A stretch of 64,000 bases of DNA from Cacajao melanocephalus (taxonomy: Eukaryota; Chordata; Mammalia; Primates; Pitheciidae): the NCBI GenBank assembly GCA_963573385.1, contig CAUYLG010051217.1:1-64000 (forward strand). Direction: 5' to 3'. Below the pieces are notes generated by a model. The model did not search any database. It was not told the DNA's origin and saw only the letters and a list, made by a program, of their open reading frames with translations. Both the position numbers and the translations under genes were made by a program. Of the stretch, positions 21,880 through 34,846 are shown piece after piece (position 1 is the first letter of the stretch; every line of letters begins with the position of its first letter).

Positions 21880-24227
21880 GCTACATGAGTTTGATATTTT
21901 AAGATTCTACATATGAGTAAGATCATGCAGTAATGGTCTTTCTGTACTGAGAGAAATTGGAAAATTAGAAATTTCTCTTATTTCGCTTAGCATAATCTTC
22001 CTCCAGATTCATCCACATTGTCTCAAATGACAGAATTTTTTTTCTTGAGGCCTAATAGTATTCTATTGTGTGTGTGTATATCCATACACACACAGCACAT
22101 TTTCTTTTTCTTTATCCATTCATTCATTCACTGATGGACACTTAGGTTGATTCTATCTATTGGCTATTGTGAATAATGCTGCAAGGAACATAGGAGTATA
22201 GATATCTCTTTGACATACTGATTTCGTTCCCTTTGAATTTATACCCAGAAGTGAAATTGCTAGATCATATGCTAGATCTCCTTTTGATTTTTTGAGGAAT
22301 CTCTATACTGTTTTCTATAATGGTTGTGCCAATCTACGTTCCCACCAACAATGTAACACAGTTGCCTTTTCTCTACATTCTTGTTTACGATTATTATCTT
22401 TCATCTTTTTGATAATAGTAATTTTAACAGGTGTGAGATGATACCTCATTGATTTTAGCTTACTTTTTCCTGATGATTAGTGATTTTTATATACCTGTTG
22501 GCCACCTGTGTCTTCTTTTGATAAATGTCAGCTTGGGTCCTTTGTCTATTTTTTGATCAAGTTGTTTTCTTGCTATTGAGTTGTTTGTGTTTCTTGTGTA
22601 TTTTTGGATATTAACCCCTTATCAGATGTGTGGTTTGGAAATATTTTCTCCCATTCTATAGGTTGTCTCTTCGTTTTATTGATTGTTTCTTTAGCTATGC
22701 GGAACATTTTAGTTTGATGCAGTTCCATTTGTCTAGTTTTGCTGTTGTTGCCTGTGCTTTTAGGTCCTATCCGATAAATCTTTGCCAAGATCAACATCAA
22801 GAAACTTTTCTGTTTTTTCCCTTCTAGTTTTATAGTTTCAGGTCTTACCATTAAGTCTAATTTATTTTGAGTTTATTTTTGCCTATGGGGTGAAATGGGG
22901 TCCAATTTCATTTTCTACTTGTGCATATCCAGTTTTCCTAATACTACTTATTGAAGAGACTGTCTTCTTGCCATTGTATGATTTTGTCACTTTTGTCAAA
23001 GGTCAGTTGACCATAAATGTGTGGATTTATTTATAGCCTCTCTATTCTATTCCATTGGTCTATATGTCTGTTTTTGTGCCAGTACCATGCTGTTTGGATT
23101 ATGATAGTTTTGTAGGAGATTTTGAGATCAGGTAGTATGATGCCTCCAGCTTTGTTCTTTTTGCTCAAGATTGCCTGGCAATTCAGGGTTTTTTCTTTTT
23201 CCATATGAATTTTTGGATCGTGTTTTCTATTTCTGTGAAAAATGACACGGAAATTTTGATAAGGATTGCATTGTATCAGTAGATCACTTTGGATAGTATG
23301 GACATTTTAATGATATTAATTATTCCAACTTATGAACATGGGCTATCTTTCCATTTATTTGTATATTCTAAAACTTCTTTAATCAATATTTTATACTTAT
23401 AAGTGTACACATCTTTCATTTCCTTGATTAAACTTATTTGTAAGTGTTTTTCTATGCTGTTGTAAATGAGATTCTTTTCTTGGTTTCTTATCTAAATAGT
23501 TCATTGTTAATGTATAGAAATGCTACCTATTTTTATGTGTTGATTTGGTATTCTGCAACTTTGCTGAATTTGTTGATTAGTTCTAACAGTTTTTTTATAA
23601 AGTCTTTAGCGTTTTCTATACATAAGATCATCTGGTTTGTAAACAGAGACTATTGATCTTCTTCCTTTCCAATTTGGATGCCTTTATTTCTTTCTCTTGC
23701 CGAATTTCTCTAGCTAGGACATCTAGTACTGTGTTGAATAGACATGGTGACAGTAGATGTCTTTGTTTTGTTTCTCATCTTAGAGGGAAGGCCTTTCAAC
23801 TTTTCATTGTTGAATGTGATGTGAGCTGTAGGCCTGTGATATATGGCCTTTATTGTGTTGAGGCACATTCCTTCTATACCTAATTTGTCAAGAAGTTTTA
23901 ATCATGAAAGGATTAATCATTTATGGTCATGAAAGGATGTGAATTTTGTCAAATGCCTTTTCTCCATCTGTTGAGATTATCACATGGCTTCTGTCCTTCA
24001 TTCTGTTAATGTGGTGCATCATATTGATTTGCATGTATTGAACTATTCTTGCATCCAGGCATAAATCTCACTTGATCAGGATGAGTGATCCTTTTAATGT
24101 GCTGTTGAATTAGGTTTGCTGGTATTTCATTGAGAGTCTTTGCATCATTTGTGTTCATCAAGAATATTGGCCTGTAATTTTTTTTTTATAGTATTCCTTT
24201 TCTGGCTTCAGTATCAGGGTATGATAT
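21880..24227 (-). pseudogene. Nested L1 ORF2, C-terminal half, broken
   Basis: The fragment covers the second half of the reverse transcriptase and the C-terminal region. In the best local frame the FADD box reads FTNQ (Asn-Gln at 23632-23637), so both catalytic aspartates are gone. The longest surviving frame is 92 residues (22851-22573) and includes QPIEWEKIFPNHTSDKGLIS, a conserved C-terminal L1 block. Frameshifts are frequent. Confidence 0.82.
22067..22094. repeat. TG/CA hairpin repeat in L1
   Basis: A TG run ending TGTAT (22067-22079) and ATACACACACA (22084-22094) form an 11-base inverted repeat with the four-base loop ATCC. It falls at the same L1 codon region as the (TG)n at 12249. 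Confidence 0.9.
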
Positions 24228-24412
24228 GAACTCTATTTACAAGTTTTGGTGGAACATATCTTTCCAAGTCTCTTGGAATTATAGTTAGAAATGGAATTGC
24301 TGAGTCATATGGTAATTCTATGTTTAACTTTTTGAGGAACTGCCATACTGTTTTTCATAGTGGCTATAAGTTTTTACATTCTCACCAGCAATGTATGATG
24401 AAAGCCCATTGA
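24228..24412 (-). mobile_element. Old L1M, second part
   Basis: TTACAAGTTTTGGTGG through ACTTTTTGAGGAACTGCC to CACCAGCAATGTATGA continues the L1M interrupted at 21501 without loss of the consensus order. Confidence 0.85.
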
Positions 24413-26435
24413 TTTTTAATTTCAAATTTCTAGGAGACAGAGCCTGGTTTCCTCATCTCAATCAATATCTATTTGGGGTTCTCTTTGGGTAAGATATGTA
24501 CTCTGTTCAATATAGCTCAGTATGGGGGTGGGCAGTGGGACATGGAAGTAGAGTGGTCATGAAAACACTCGTGTATGCAAAGGCTCATTATGTAACAGTT
24601 CTTAGAGAAGGGATCTGGGTATTTTGGATCTCTCCCTTCCTGTATAAACTCGACCTCATCCCTGGTATATTCAGATTTAAAATAGTTTTGAATCATGAAA
24701 GTGGTCAGTTGATGACAATTTCTGATTTTTAAATTGAACGGAGCCTTGAACTTTTCTTTAGGACAAGGCACAAAACTCTCTAGTGGCTAGTAAAAGTAAC
24801 ATATTCACTTTTAATAGATATTTCTTACATCAAACCTGTGAGGCATATGAAAATTCCAACCCAATGTGGAGCTGTTAACTGAAATGTACAAGATCATAAA
24901 GCGAGTTAGTGACCATGATGAAATTAGCATTTGGAATCTTATTGCCACTGATTAGATTCTTAGGCCACTTGTTTGCTGGAACCTTAATTATTGTCCTTCC
25001 ATGCTATTTTGGGACCCAAAGTCCCCTTCTTCATTCATTCTGTTGGGGAATTTGTAGACAAAACCTCATTTAATACTTTGCAAAATGAGTTGCTTTATAA
25101 AAACCCCAAAATGCAATAAAATCCATCTGTTTTCTCTTCTGCATTAACTTATTTGTTGTAGTGAAGCCCCAGACAGTCCTCAGAGAGATACAGTTATAGG
25201 AAAGAAAACTGATTACGAGGGAAAGATTTTAGGGTCATTGAGATTTATTCCCCTTATATGCAAAATCTGTGTGATGTGTGCAATAGCCTGAGATCACCTT
25301 GGCATAAAGCATAGCTCACATTTGAGACGCTGATCATGCAGCCTGCACATGAGAGGAATAATAAGCAAAGGATTCCCACTACAGAAGGTTTAACAATCCG
25401 GAGCTTAAGATATTGCAATGGAAATGAGGCTGGTTGTGCAGCCTTTTAACTGAGCATTATTCTGAAGCTTGTCTCTTAGTATTAAGGCTCTTGAAAATTA
25501 TTGATTTGGATTCAAATGGGGAGAAGGATTTAACGTTTGCCTTTCTTTATATGAAAGCCAAGATAAATTTATACCAGCAAACCTGAACCTGATGTAGACT
25601 CTGTGTGTGTATGTGTGTGTGTGTGTGCATGAGAGAAAGAGAGGCAGAGAAAGAGAGAAAGAGAGATTAAGTAATAGATATAGAGATCTGAGTATGGAAG
25701 ATTAAATAATGATAGATAGTAAACCTTATATAAATGTTATTTCCTTCACATAATTTTTGATAATTTTGATTTATTCCACATTGTTTGTAATAATTTCTGA
25801 TCATTGGAAGTTAGGTAGCTGAGTCCTTGTGGAGTGGTAATTCAAATCTTACATGAATCTGCCTCCCAGCTTATAGATTGTGGGCCATGTTGCTTTTTTC
25901 CTATTCCTCTCTCCAAGAGGGCCCCCGGACACAGCAGGTGACACTGATGGATGGTCCCTTCCTGGCTCTTTATTGAAACTCCACATTGCATACAGAAAGA
26001 GTAAGATAGTTGATGCCTCAGTCAGGAGTGGACAACTAACAGGTCAATAGAAACTCAACCTGAAATTGCTGTCACAGCAGCTTGTTATAGCTTTTGGCTT
26101 TGATGTACAACTATACTACTTTGTAATTCAGCAAATGTGGTGCCGAGGGACTGCTCCATTAGATGCATCTGTAACCAGAAGTCAGGTGATATGGAGCCCA
26201 GCTTCAGCTGGAGCCCTGTGACCTTGGGAGGATTTTTAAGACCCCTGAGATTATTCCTTCACCTGCCAGAGTGATGGGGTGGGTATTGGGACTTTCCTAA
26301 CCAGGGTTGACTAGGATAATGCATGTGTAAGTATCTTGAGAAAGAGAAGTTATTGCCAGTAAAATAAAACTAGATAGGCCCAAATTCCCTCAGGGGCATT
26401 TCTCCTTCTAGTGTGGGGAAAGTGGTAGAACTAAT
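24413..26435. other. Single-copy region
   Basis: No gene or named repeat. It contains a (TG)n tract at 25602-25628 followed by a GA-rich stretch to about 25665. Overlapping opposite frames at 24496-24771 are chance. Confidence 0.5.
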
Positions 26436-26625
26436 GTGCTTCAAAGCAGGTATTGCGTATTTTATCTCATTTAACCCCGTTAAAGTTGGTATCATTATAC
26501 CCATTTTGCAGATGAGTTCACTGAGACTCAGAGAACATAAGTGATTTGCTCAAAGTTGCTTTGTCGTTTTCCACTTGGCAGAGGCAAGATTGGAAGAAAT
26601 GTGTCTTACTCCAAAGCTGAATCTA
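26436..26625 (-). mobile_element. MIR SINE
   Basis: TTTTATCTCATTTAACCC, ATACCCATTTTGCAGATGAG and AGACTCAGAGAACATAAGTGATTTGCTC are MIR antisense. Confidence 0.85.
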
Positions 26626-26714
26626 AGGTGTGTGAGTCTTAACTCATTGCTCAACCCAGTACTTACTTCTACGTTAGAAACCCATCTCCTCTCCTGTACT
26701 TCTGCCACTTAAAA

Positions 26715-26830
26715 TTAACCCTTTTGAGCTGATTCCTTATTTGTAAAAACAGAATTAATGCCACTGACCTTGCAGGCTTGTGTGAAGATAAATGAGCTGG
26801 TACCGTGCCTGGTCATGTGTGGGCACAGAC
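26715..26830 (+). mobile_element. MIR fragment
   Basis: ATTCCTTATTTGTAAAAACAGAATTAATG and AGATAAATGAGCTGGTACCGTGCCTGG follow the MIR 3' half. Confidence 0.65.
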
Positions 26831-27479
26831 AGTATGTCTTATCTCTCCTCACATCCAGGCCTTCTGCCTCATCCATGCTGCTGACTCTATGACGTTCCCT
26901 AAGTTCAACCTGTGCCTCAAGACTTTCCTTCTCTCATCAACAAGAAGAATTAGAAAATGTCACTGCACATTATCTTTCAATTTTTACTGACATTAAATAC
27001 TTTTTGAATTGTCTTAGGTATTTTCTGAGCTAGGCACCTAGGCAAGTTCTCTCAAGCAGGATTGCTCTTCAGTGGAGGGAAAGAATGTGCCTTAAGCTGT
27101 TGCAGAGATGACTCAGGGCAGAGATTTTTGACACCATTGGTCATTTTATTTGTATTTCCTTAATAGCTGACAGCCGTGGCACCATTATTCTCTTCTAGTG
27201 CCCATTATCAATTCTATTTAACATTTTTCAGTAAGTAAAATGTTAATGAAGACTGTGATATAACATTATTTCACTCTAAGATGGTGATTTTGATGCACAC
27301 GCTTAACTCTCCTTCCACCAAAATTCCATTAAAGACAGCCAGATAAATTACAACAACATCTGCAGCAGAGCTAGAGAATAGAAAACAATGCTATCATCAG
27401 GCCAGAAACTTTCAGAAATTTTTATAAGGTACAGTTTACAAAAAACTGGATTTAGGGTCTTACTGTTTAGTAAGAGAAA
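26831..27479. other. Single-copy region
   Basis: Possibly a weak L2-like start at 26835-26945. Otherwise nothing supported. Confidence 0.45.
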
Positions 27480-28006
27480 CTCTTTGTCTTAGTCTGTTTT
27501 GTGTTGCTATGACAGAATATCTGAGGCTGGGTAATTTGCGAAGAAAGAGGCTTATTTAGCTGTCAGTTCTGTAAGCTAGGAAGTATAAGAAGCATGTATC
27601 TGGCATGACTTCTGGTGAGAGCCTCATGCCGTTTCCATTCATAATGGAAAGTAGAAGAGGAGTGGGCATGTGCAAAAAGATCACATGGTGGGGCGGTGGG
27701 GGGAAGCAAGAGAAAGAAACCGAGGAAGCCAGATGCTTTTTAATAACCTGCTCTCTTGGGAACTAATCCATTCCAACCTATTCTTTGTCTTAGTCTGTTT
27801 TGTGTTGCCATAACAGAATACCTGGGGCTGGGTAATTTATAAAGAAAAGAGAGAGATGCCCTAATCTGTAAAAGAGAGAAAAGCATTCATCTATCTATGA
27901 GGAATTCACTTTGCGCTAGGCCCCATCTCCCAACATTACAATATTGGAGATCAAATGTTAACATGAATTTTGACAGGGACAAGCCACATCCACCCATAGC
28001 ACTCTT
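27480..28006 (-). mobile_element. MST/MLT-type LTR, internally duplicated
   Basis: A solo LTR of the THE1/MST/MLT1 group in antisense, flanked by CTCTT at 27480-27484 and 28002-28006. The LTR start TGTCTTAGTCTGTTTTGTGTTGC occurs twice, at 27485 and 27786. The second copy is preceded by TTCTT, nearly the target repeat. The first copy ends near 27780; the second lacks the middle of the LTR. Confidence 0.85.
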
Positions 28007-28031
28007 ATTTTATAAATTTTTGTTAAAACTT

Positions 28032-28473
28032 TGTTATGGTTTGAATTGTCTCTCTCTGAAGGATATATTTGAGTCCTTACATACCTATGAATGTGGCCTT
28101 ATTTGGAAATAGGGCCTTTACAGATGCAATCAAGCTAAATTGAGGTCCTCCTAGATTAAAGTGGGCCATAAGCCAATCACCGGTGCTTTTATAAGAAGTG
28201 AGAAATCTGGACATAAACACATGGGAAAGAAAACCATGTAATAATGGAGGCAGACATTGGAGTGGCATAGCTGAAAGACAAGGAATGTCAAGGATTGTTG
28301 GGCCCCACCAGAAACTCGAGAGAAGCAGGGAAGGATTCTTTCCTAGAGCCTTCTGAGGGAACACGGTTCTGCCAACACCTTGCTTTTGGACTTCTAGCCT
28401 CCAGGAGGATAAGCTTCAGTTGTTTTAAGTCACCCAGATTATAATTTGTTACGGAGCCTAGGAAACCAATATG
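28032..28473 (+). mobile_element. MaLR-type LTR (sister of 14755-15196)
   Basis: It starts TGTTATGGTTTGAATTGT and contains CTTATTTGGAAATAGGGCC, AAGGAATGTCAAGGATTG and TTGGACTTCTAGCCTCCAG. The end near 28473 is decayed. No internal retroviral genes. Confidence 0.75.
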
Positions 28474-28635
28474 AGTTTTACTAAAAACTTTAAAACATGG
28501 ATTCAAGGGAGTACTGACCCAGCTGCAGTTCAACACGTGAAGGAAATATTCATCCGGAAACAGTGGATGGATCCCCTTAGCAAAGACCCAGATAATCTTC
28601 AAGCTCAAGAGTTACTGGAGCTCAAGCCAGTGTGA
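28471..28635 (+). other. 54-codon open frame of unknown origin
   Basis: It starts at the ATG at 28471, at the decayed LTR end, and stops at TGA 28633-28635. The peptide is hydrophilic, rich in D/K/Q/E, has no membrane segment, and begins MSFTKNFKTWIQGSTDP. I do not recognise it. It has neither an A tail nor clear splice sites. A chance frame or a decayed exon or retrocopy piece are all possible; translation is not supported. Confidence 0.15.
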
Positions 28636-29219
28636 AACAAATCTGAACCCTACAAATGACTTTGGGATGTTAGATCTTGACTACATACAGAGCAACTGGC
28701 CAGGCACTCCACTGTTGCTATGATCTACTATGTCAGATGAAACAGAGGCATCATTTCCATGGGTTCCTATTGAGGAAAGCTCTGCCAGTCAGAGAAGGGG
28801 CTGGCACAAAGGACTGCAACAAACACACAAAAACATCCACTAAGCACAGGAGTAAACTTTCTCACATATGCTGTCTCCTAGCTTCAGGGTACAAATTCAA
28901 CTGCCAGTTTTGTAAAACTGAAACTACAAAAATTTGGAAATTTTCATTCTTTGTCTAAAACTAAATAGTTTGAATAGAGATCCATATAGTTTTGGATAAG
29001 CCACTTTTTAAATTCCAAAACAGGAAAAATGCAGACATTCACTCTTTAAACTGAAATTTTAATTGAGCACTACTATTTGTTAGTAGTGTTATACTAGTTG
29101 TTATACTAGGATGAGAGTTTTATTCAGAGGTAACATCATATGCAAATATCAGAAGGCCATACAGAAAGAGTACATGGTGCAATCAAGGAGCTGCAAGAAT
29201 GAGTGAATAGGGAAAAACC
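28636..29219. other. Single-copy region
   Basis: Nothing supported. A 93-residue frame (28677-28958) has no recognisable features. Confidence 0.45.
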
Positions 29220-30240
29220 ACTGGACCTGTGAAATTTTAAAATAATTACTCAAATGATTGAAATGAAGGGGAGCAGTTAGGGCAATCAGAGGAAATGACC
29301 CTTTGAAGTGGACTTATTTCAAAAAATCAGAAAAAGAAAAAACTTAGGTCAATCACCAATTCTTTTTATTATTTTAATACAAGGTTAGAGAGGACACTGT
29401 ATTTATAAAAACAGAATAATTTGAGGCCAGGAAATATTGCCATAAGATCAGAAGTATAATCCTTAAATTAAAAGTTTTAAATAAAGGCATCAGAAAGAAT
29501 ATTGAATACTGCAATAAACTGAGTTGGTAAATTAGATGATTAGGTTGAGAATTCTCCCAGAACACAGAGGAAAATATGCAAGCATAACCATATGAGTGTA
29601 AAGAAAAATGTACAGAGGAAAAATCCAACAGATCTAATATTGGTATAATAAAAATATCAAAAGGAGAGGGGAGCTAGAGAAAAGGTAACAATAAACAAAT
29701 AGAAAAAAGTCCTAAACTTAAAGAAATACTTAAGTCTTCAGCTACCTACTAGGTATCCAGTAAAGTTTAGTGTTTAGACTCTCACACTGAGCTATAGCCT
29801 AATGCAGTCTTCTTCCTGCATTCAAGCAAAACCAAAAACAAAGAGGTTATCTAGAAAGAGGAAAAAATAGATGTTTCAGCACACTGCTTTTTCATCACGT
29901 GAATTATAGGAACATAGGAAATAGTATACATAGAATTTTGAGGGAAAAGATTGTTATCCAAGAATATCTTCTACAGCTTCCGGATGAGGGCAATAGAAAA
30001 TCTATTCTCAAACACCCAAAAGCTCCTAAAGTGTTCTTTCTGAGAAAAATTTTTTGAAGAAGTCCTATAGCAATTCGAGAAGGAAATCAAAATAAATAAT
30101 TCAAATTGAAGGAAGCCAGAGCATCCCAAAACTATTTACAAGGAATGAACTAGCCAAATTAGGGTAGTATATGTATACTTGTATAATAGTTAACATTGTG
30201 AAATTCAGCAAAAAAATATTAAAATGATAATCTGGATCTA
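29220..30240 (+). mobile_element. HAL1/L1M-like element
   Basis: CTCCCAGAACACAGAGGAAAA near 29553 and TTTTGAGGGAAAAGATTGTTATCCAAGAATATC near 29937 match the half-LINE HAL1 and related L1M ORF1 consensus in forward orientation. Strongly diverged. Confidence 0.6.
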
Positions 30241-30314
30241 AGATGATAGTTTATTTTGATAAAAACTTAGGAGTGTAGAGGGAAGACATGAACAGAGGCT
30301 CGCAAGGACATAGG

Positions 30315-30395
30315 TTTTGTCTAATTTGTTTACTATTAGAAAATATTAGACATAGACAAAATTAGAAATAAATTTTGTCTAATTTGTTTACTATT
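30315..30395. repeat. 23-bp direct repeat, 58 bp apart
   Basis: An identical 23-base stretch beginning TTTTGTCTAATTTG and ending TACTATT occurs at 30315-30337 and 30373-30395. The sequence after the second copy (30396-30455) looks like an L2 3' tail (AACAGTGCCTAGCACATAATAAG). Confidence 0.9.
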
Positions 30396-30743
30396 TTAGC
30401 CCCAGGTTTAGAACAGTGCCTAGCACATAATAAGTGCTTAATGAATGAATTAAAAGTCTGCTAAATTTCTGTAATCAATTAATAGGAAAGATTCCTATGA
30501 ATCAATAATAAAAAGACAATTTAATAGAAAAATGAACAAAAACACTATAGACAATTTGAAGAAAAAGCAAATGACTAAAAAAATGAAAAAAAGGAAAGAT
30601 GTTTAACCTAATTAGTAATCAGAAAAATGCAAATTAAATTAACAAAGATAAACTAATTTCCGTTATCTATTTGATTGTTAAAGATCAATATGGCTCACAA
30701 TATCAAGTGGTGAGTATATGGGGAAACAGAAACTCAGTCTATT

Positions 30744-31107
30744 TGTATTAGTCTGTTCTCACACTGCTATAAAGAAATGCCGAAGACTGGGTAATTTATA
30801 AAATAAAAAGAGATTTAATTGACTCACAGTTCCATATGGCTGGGGAGGCATCGGAAAACTTACAATTACGGTGGAAGGGGAAGCAGGCACATCTTATAAG
30901 GCAGCAGGTGTAAGGGTGACTAAAGGGGGAAGAACCCCTTGTAAAACCATCAGCTCTTATGAAAACTCACTTTCATTAGAACAGCCTGGGGGAAACTGCC
31001 CCCATGATCCAGTCACATCCACTAGATCCCTCCCTTGACACGTGGGGATTATGGGGATTACAATTTGAGATGAGATTTGGGTGGGGACAGAGAGCCAAGC
31101 CATATCA
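30744..31107 (-). mobile_element. THE1 solo LTR, exact 5-bp target repeat
   Basis: 364 bases in antisense, from TGTATTAGTCTGTTCTCACACTGC to CATATCA, flanked by CTATT at 30739-30743 and 31108-31112. It contains CCTCCCTTGACACGTGGGGATTATGGG. It is a solo LTR with no internal region, the product of LTR-LTR recombination. Confidence 0.95.
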
Positions 31108-31514
31108 CTATTAGTGAGACTTTAAATATTTGGAGAATTTGGAAATATCAAGCAAAGTTGAAGATGTGCATACTCTATGATTCAGCAGTATACTCTAAAG
31201 AAACTTACAAACGTTCTGCACACGAACTCTTCCAAGGATGTTCACTACATATAGTTTATAATAGTGAAAAAATGGAAACAACGTAAGTGTCCATAAAAGG
31301 GGTAGATAAATGAACAATGGTTAATTCATAATATACATCAGTTAAATTTAGTGAATAGCATTTGTGTTTCAACTGAATATTAAAAACATAAAGTCACTAA
31401 GAGAAGAGCAAATTGCAGAATGGTGTGTATAACATGCTAATATTCATGAAGAGTTAACAAGCCCTCAAAGTCATACATGCATTACTATGAATTGCATTTG
31501 CCTGCTTAGCTAGC

Positions 31515-31594
31515 TAATAACAGTAAGAAAGAAGAACTAGAAGGAGATATTGTAAATTCATGAGAGTATGATAGTGATTGTCTCTAAAAAAGAA
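31515..31594 (+). repeat. 80-bp dispersed duplication, copy 1
   Basis: The 80 bases starting TAATAACAGTAAGAAA are repeated at 32557-32636 with four substitutions and no gaps. This copy sits at the end of the L1M region. Confidence 0.96.
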
Positions 31595-31799
31595 GGGCAA
31601 AGAGTTTTGAGACTGTGCATTGCAACAAAGGACTTCAATTTTATCTATAATGCTTTACTTCCTTTATTTAAAAAAATTTGAGGCAAAGAGACAGAATGTT
31701 AGTATTTATTAATTCTGAATAGTAGATATATGGGTGTTTCTTTTATTATTCTTATACTTTTTTTCTTTTTGAAACCTTTCATACTTCCTCAGAAGTATA

Positions 31800-33632
<1,833 letters not shown>

Positions 33633-33707
33633 TTTCCTTCCTTCCTTCTTCCCTTCCTTCTTTCTTCCTTCCTTCCTTCCTTCCTTCCTTCCTTCCTTCC
33701 TTCCTCT
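33633..33707. repeat. (CCTT)n microsatellite
   Basis: About 75 bases of pure pyrimidine, mostly CTTC units with a few interruptions at the left. Likely polymorphic. Confidence 0.97.
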
Positions 33708-33719
33708 TTTTATTGCTAA

Positions 33720-34300
33720 TGGGTACAATTCATAACAAAGACAGATAAATCATTGAAACTCTAGGTGCTAAGTAGTATGGCATCATATATAAACACCTCT
33801 TCTATAGAAATAGAAAAATACCTTTTGTATAGAAATACACAGAGAAATTCACAAGAACCATAATCATAGAGAGTGACTTTAATCTCTTTGGTAGATAAGC
33901 AAACCAAAGTAAATAAGAATATTCAATAATGGTTCATAGTAAGATATATGGCCGCAATTCAAGAAGACATTTAAAAAACCTATATGATTTTAGGAAAGCA
34001 AGAGAAAGAAATCAATAAAAATAAAAACAGAAATCAATGCATGGAAACAAATAGTAGAGTTGATAAATTTACCAATGGCCTGTTTCAAAAAGATCAATAA
34101 AAGACACAAACTCTTGGAAAATCTTATTATAAAAAAAGTGACAAAAATATCCAGATACACATTAAGAATAAGAACAGTAATATAATCACAGATATTGAGA
34201 TCAAAAATATTATTAGAGCTATACTGTGTATTAGTACACTTGAAAATCTCAACAAAAAAGATAATTTTATAGTGAAGTTAAAAACATTAAAAAGGCTTCA
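33720..34300 (+). mobile_element. Old L1M ORF2 fragment
   Basis: GAAATCAATGCATGGAAACAAATAG and TTTCAAAAAGATCAATAAAAGACACAAAC correspond to the L1 ORF2 linker block (ENKNNREKSMKPKSWFFEKINK-type region). Frame fully decayed. Confidence 0.75.
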
Positions 34301-34801
34301 TTATGGTTCATGAGGCCCTGCAGTTACACTCTGTCATGGTACCAGTAATTCTCCTATATGACATCTATCATGATGAAATGCAAATTGAATGTGCTGAACC
34401 GTTTCCCCTATTAAACTATTAGCATCCTGAGGGCAAGAACCATGTCTTAAGTGATTTTTCATCCTAGAATCTGGCTAAAGGATACAATGGTAGATGCTTA
34501 GGGGATGTTTGTTGAAAAAAATTCTCCTTTCCTCCCTCCCTTCCTTTCTTTTTCCCTCTGCTTTTATTTTTCTTCATTATTCTTTTCCTTCTCCAACACC
34601 CGAAAGAATAACCAAGAAGCAAGATCTATTTAGCTTAGAATAAAGAGCACCTATTTACATCATTCTTTACAACCTATTGCTGATCTGTTCTCTATAGATC
34701 CCATAGCCCTTCGAAGGAGACGTGCATGCAGACTCCTATGTGTGGTCCGCAGAGGTTTTCTCTGTAAGCAAGGCTGCTTATCAAGAGCTGCCTGGAGCTA
34801 G

Positions 34802-34808
34802 TGACTCA
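34802..34808 (+). promoter_or_regulatory. AP-1 consensus TGACTCA
   Basis: An exact TRE in repeat-free DNA, 26 bases before an X-box. Such 7-mers also occur by chance several times in this window (for example near 19553 and 27110). Confidence 0.3.
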
Positions 34809-34833
34809 GAGAATTGCCCAGCAGTCTTTGGCT

Positions 34834-34846
34834 GTTGCTAGGAAAC
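34834..34846 (+). promoter_or_regulatory. X-box (RFX-type) GTTGCTAGGAAAC
   Basis: It fits the RFX consensus RYYNYY-N-RRNRAC at every position with a one-base spacer, and overlaps a 10-base palindrome AACCATGGTT (34844-34853). RFX factors bind such boxes near ciliary and MHC genes; no such gene is visible here. Confidence 0.4.

Larger units (their letters stand above)
21502..24227 (-). mobile_element. Younger L1 nested in L1M (about 2.7 kb)
   Basis: Antisense L1MA/MB-type sequence from the 3' UTR to the middle of ORF2. The flanks GAACATTGTTTT (21490) and GAACTCTATTT (24228) look like a decayed target duplication. Removing it rejoins an older L1M reading frame. Confidence 0.88.
30480..31790 (+). 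mobile_element. Old L1M 3' region (split by THE1)
   Basis: TAATCAGAAAAATGCAAATTAAA, TTCTCTATGATTCAGC-type text and GTTTATAATAGTGAAAAAATGGAAACAA are ORF2 C-terminal L1M blocks read forward. A THE1 LTR interrupts it at 30744-31107. Confidence 0.82.

Noticed and set aside
33633..33707. CRISPR-like or satellite array
   Set aside because: It is a simple tetranucleotide repeat without spacers.
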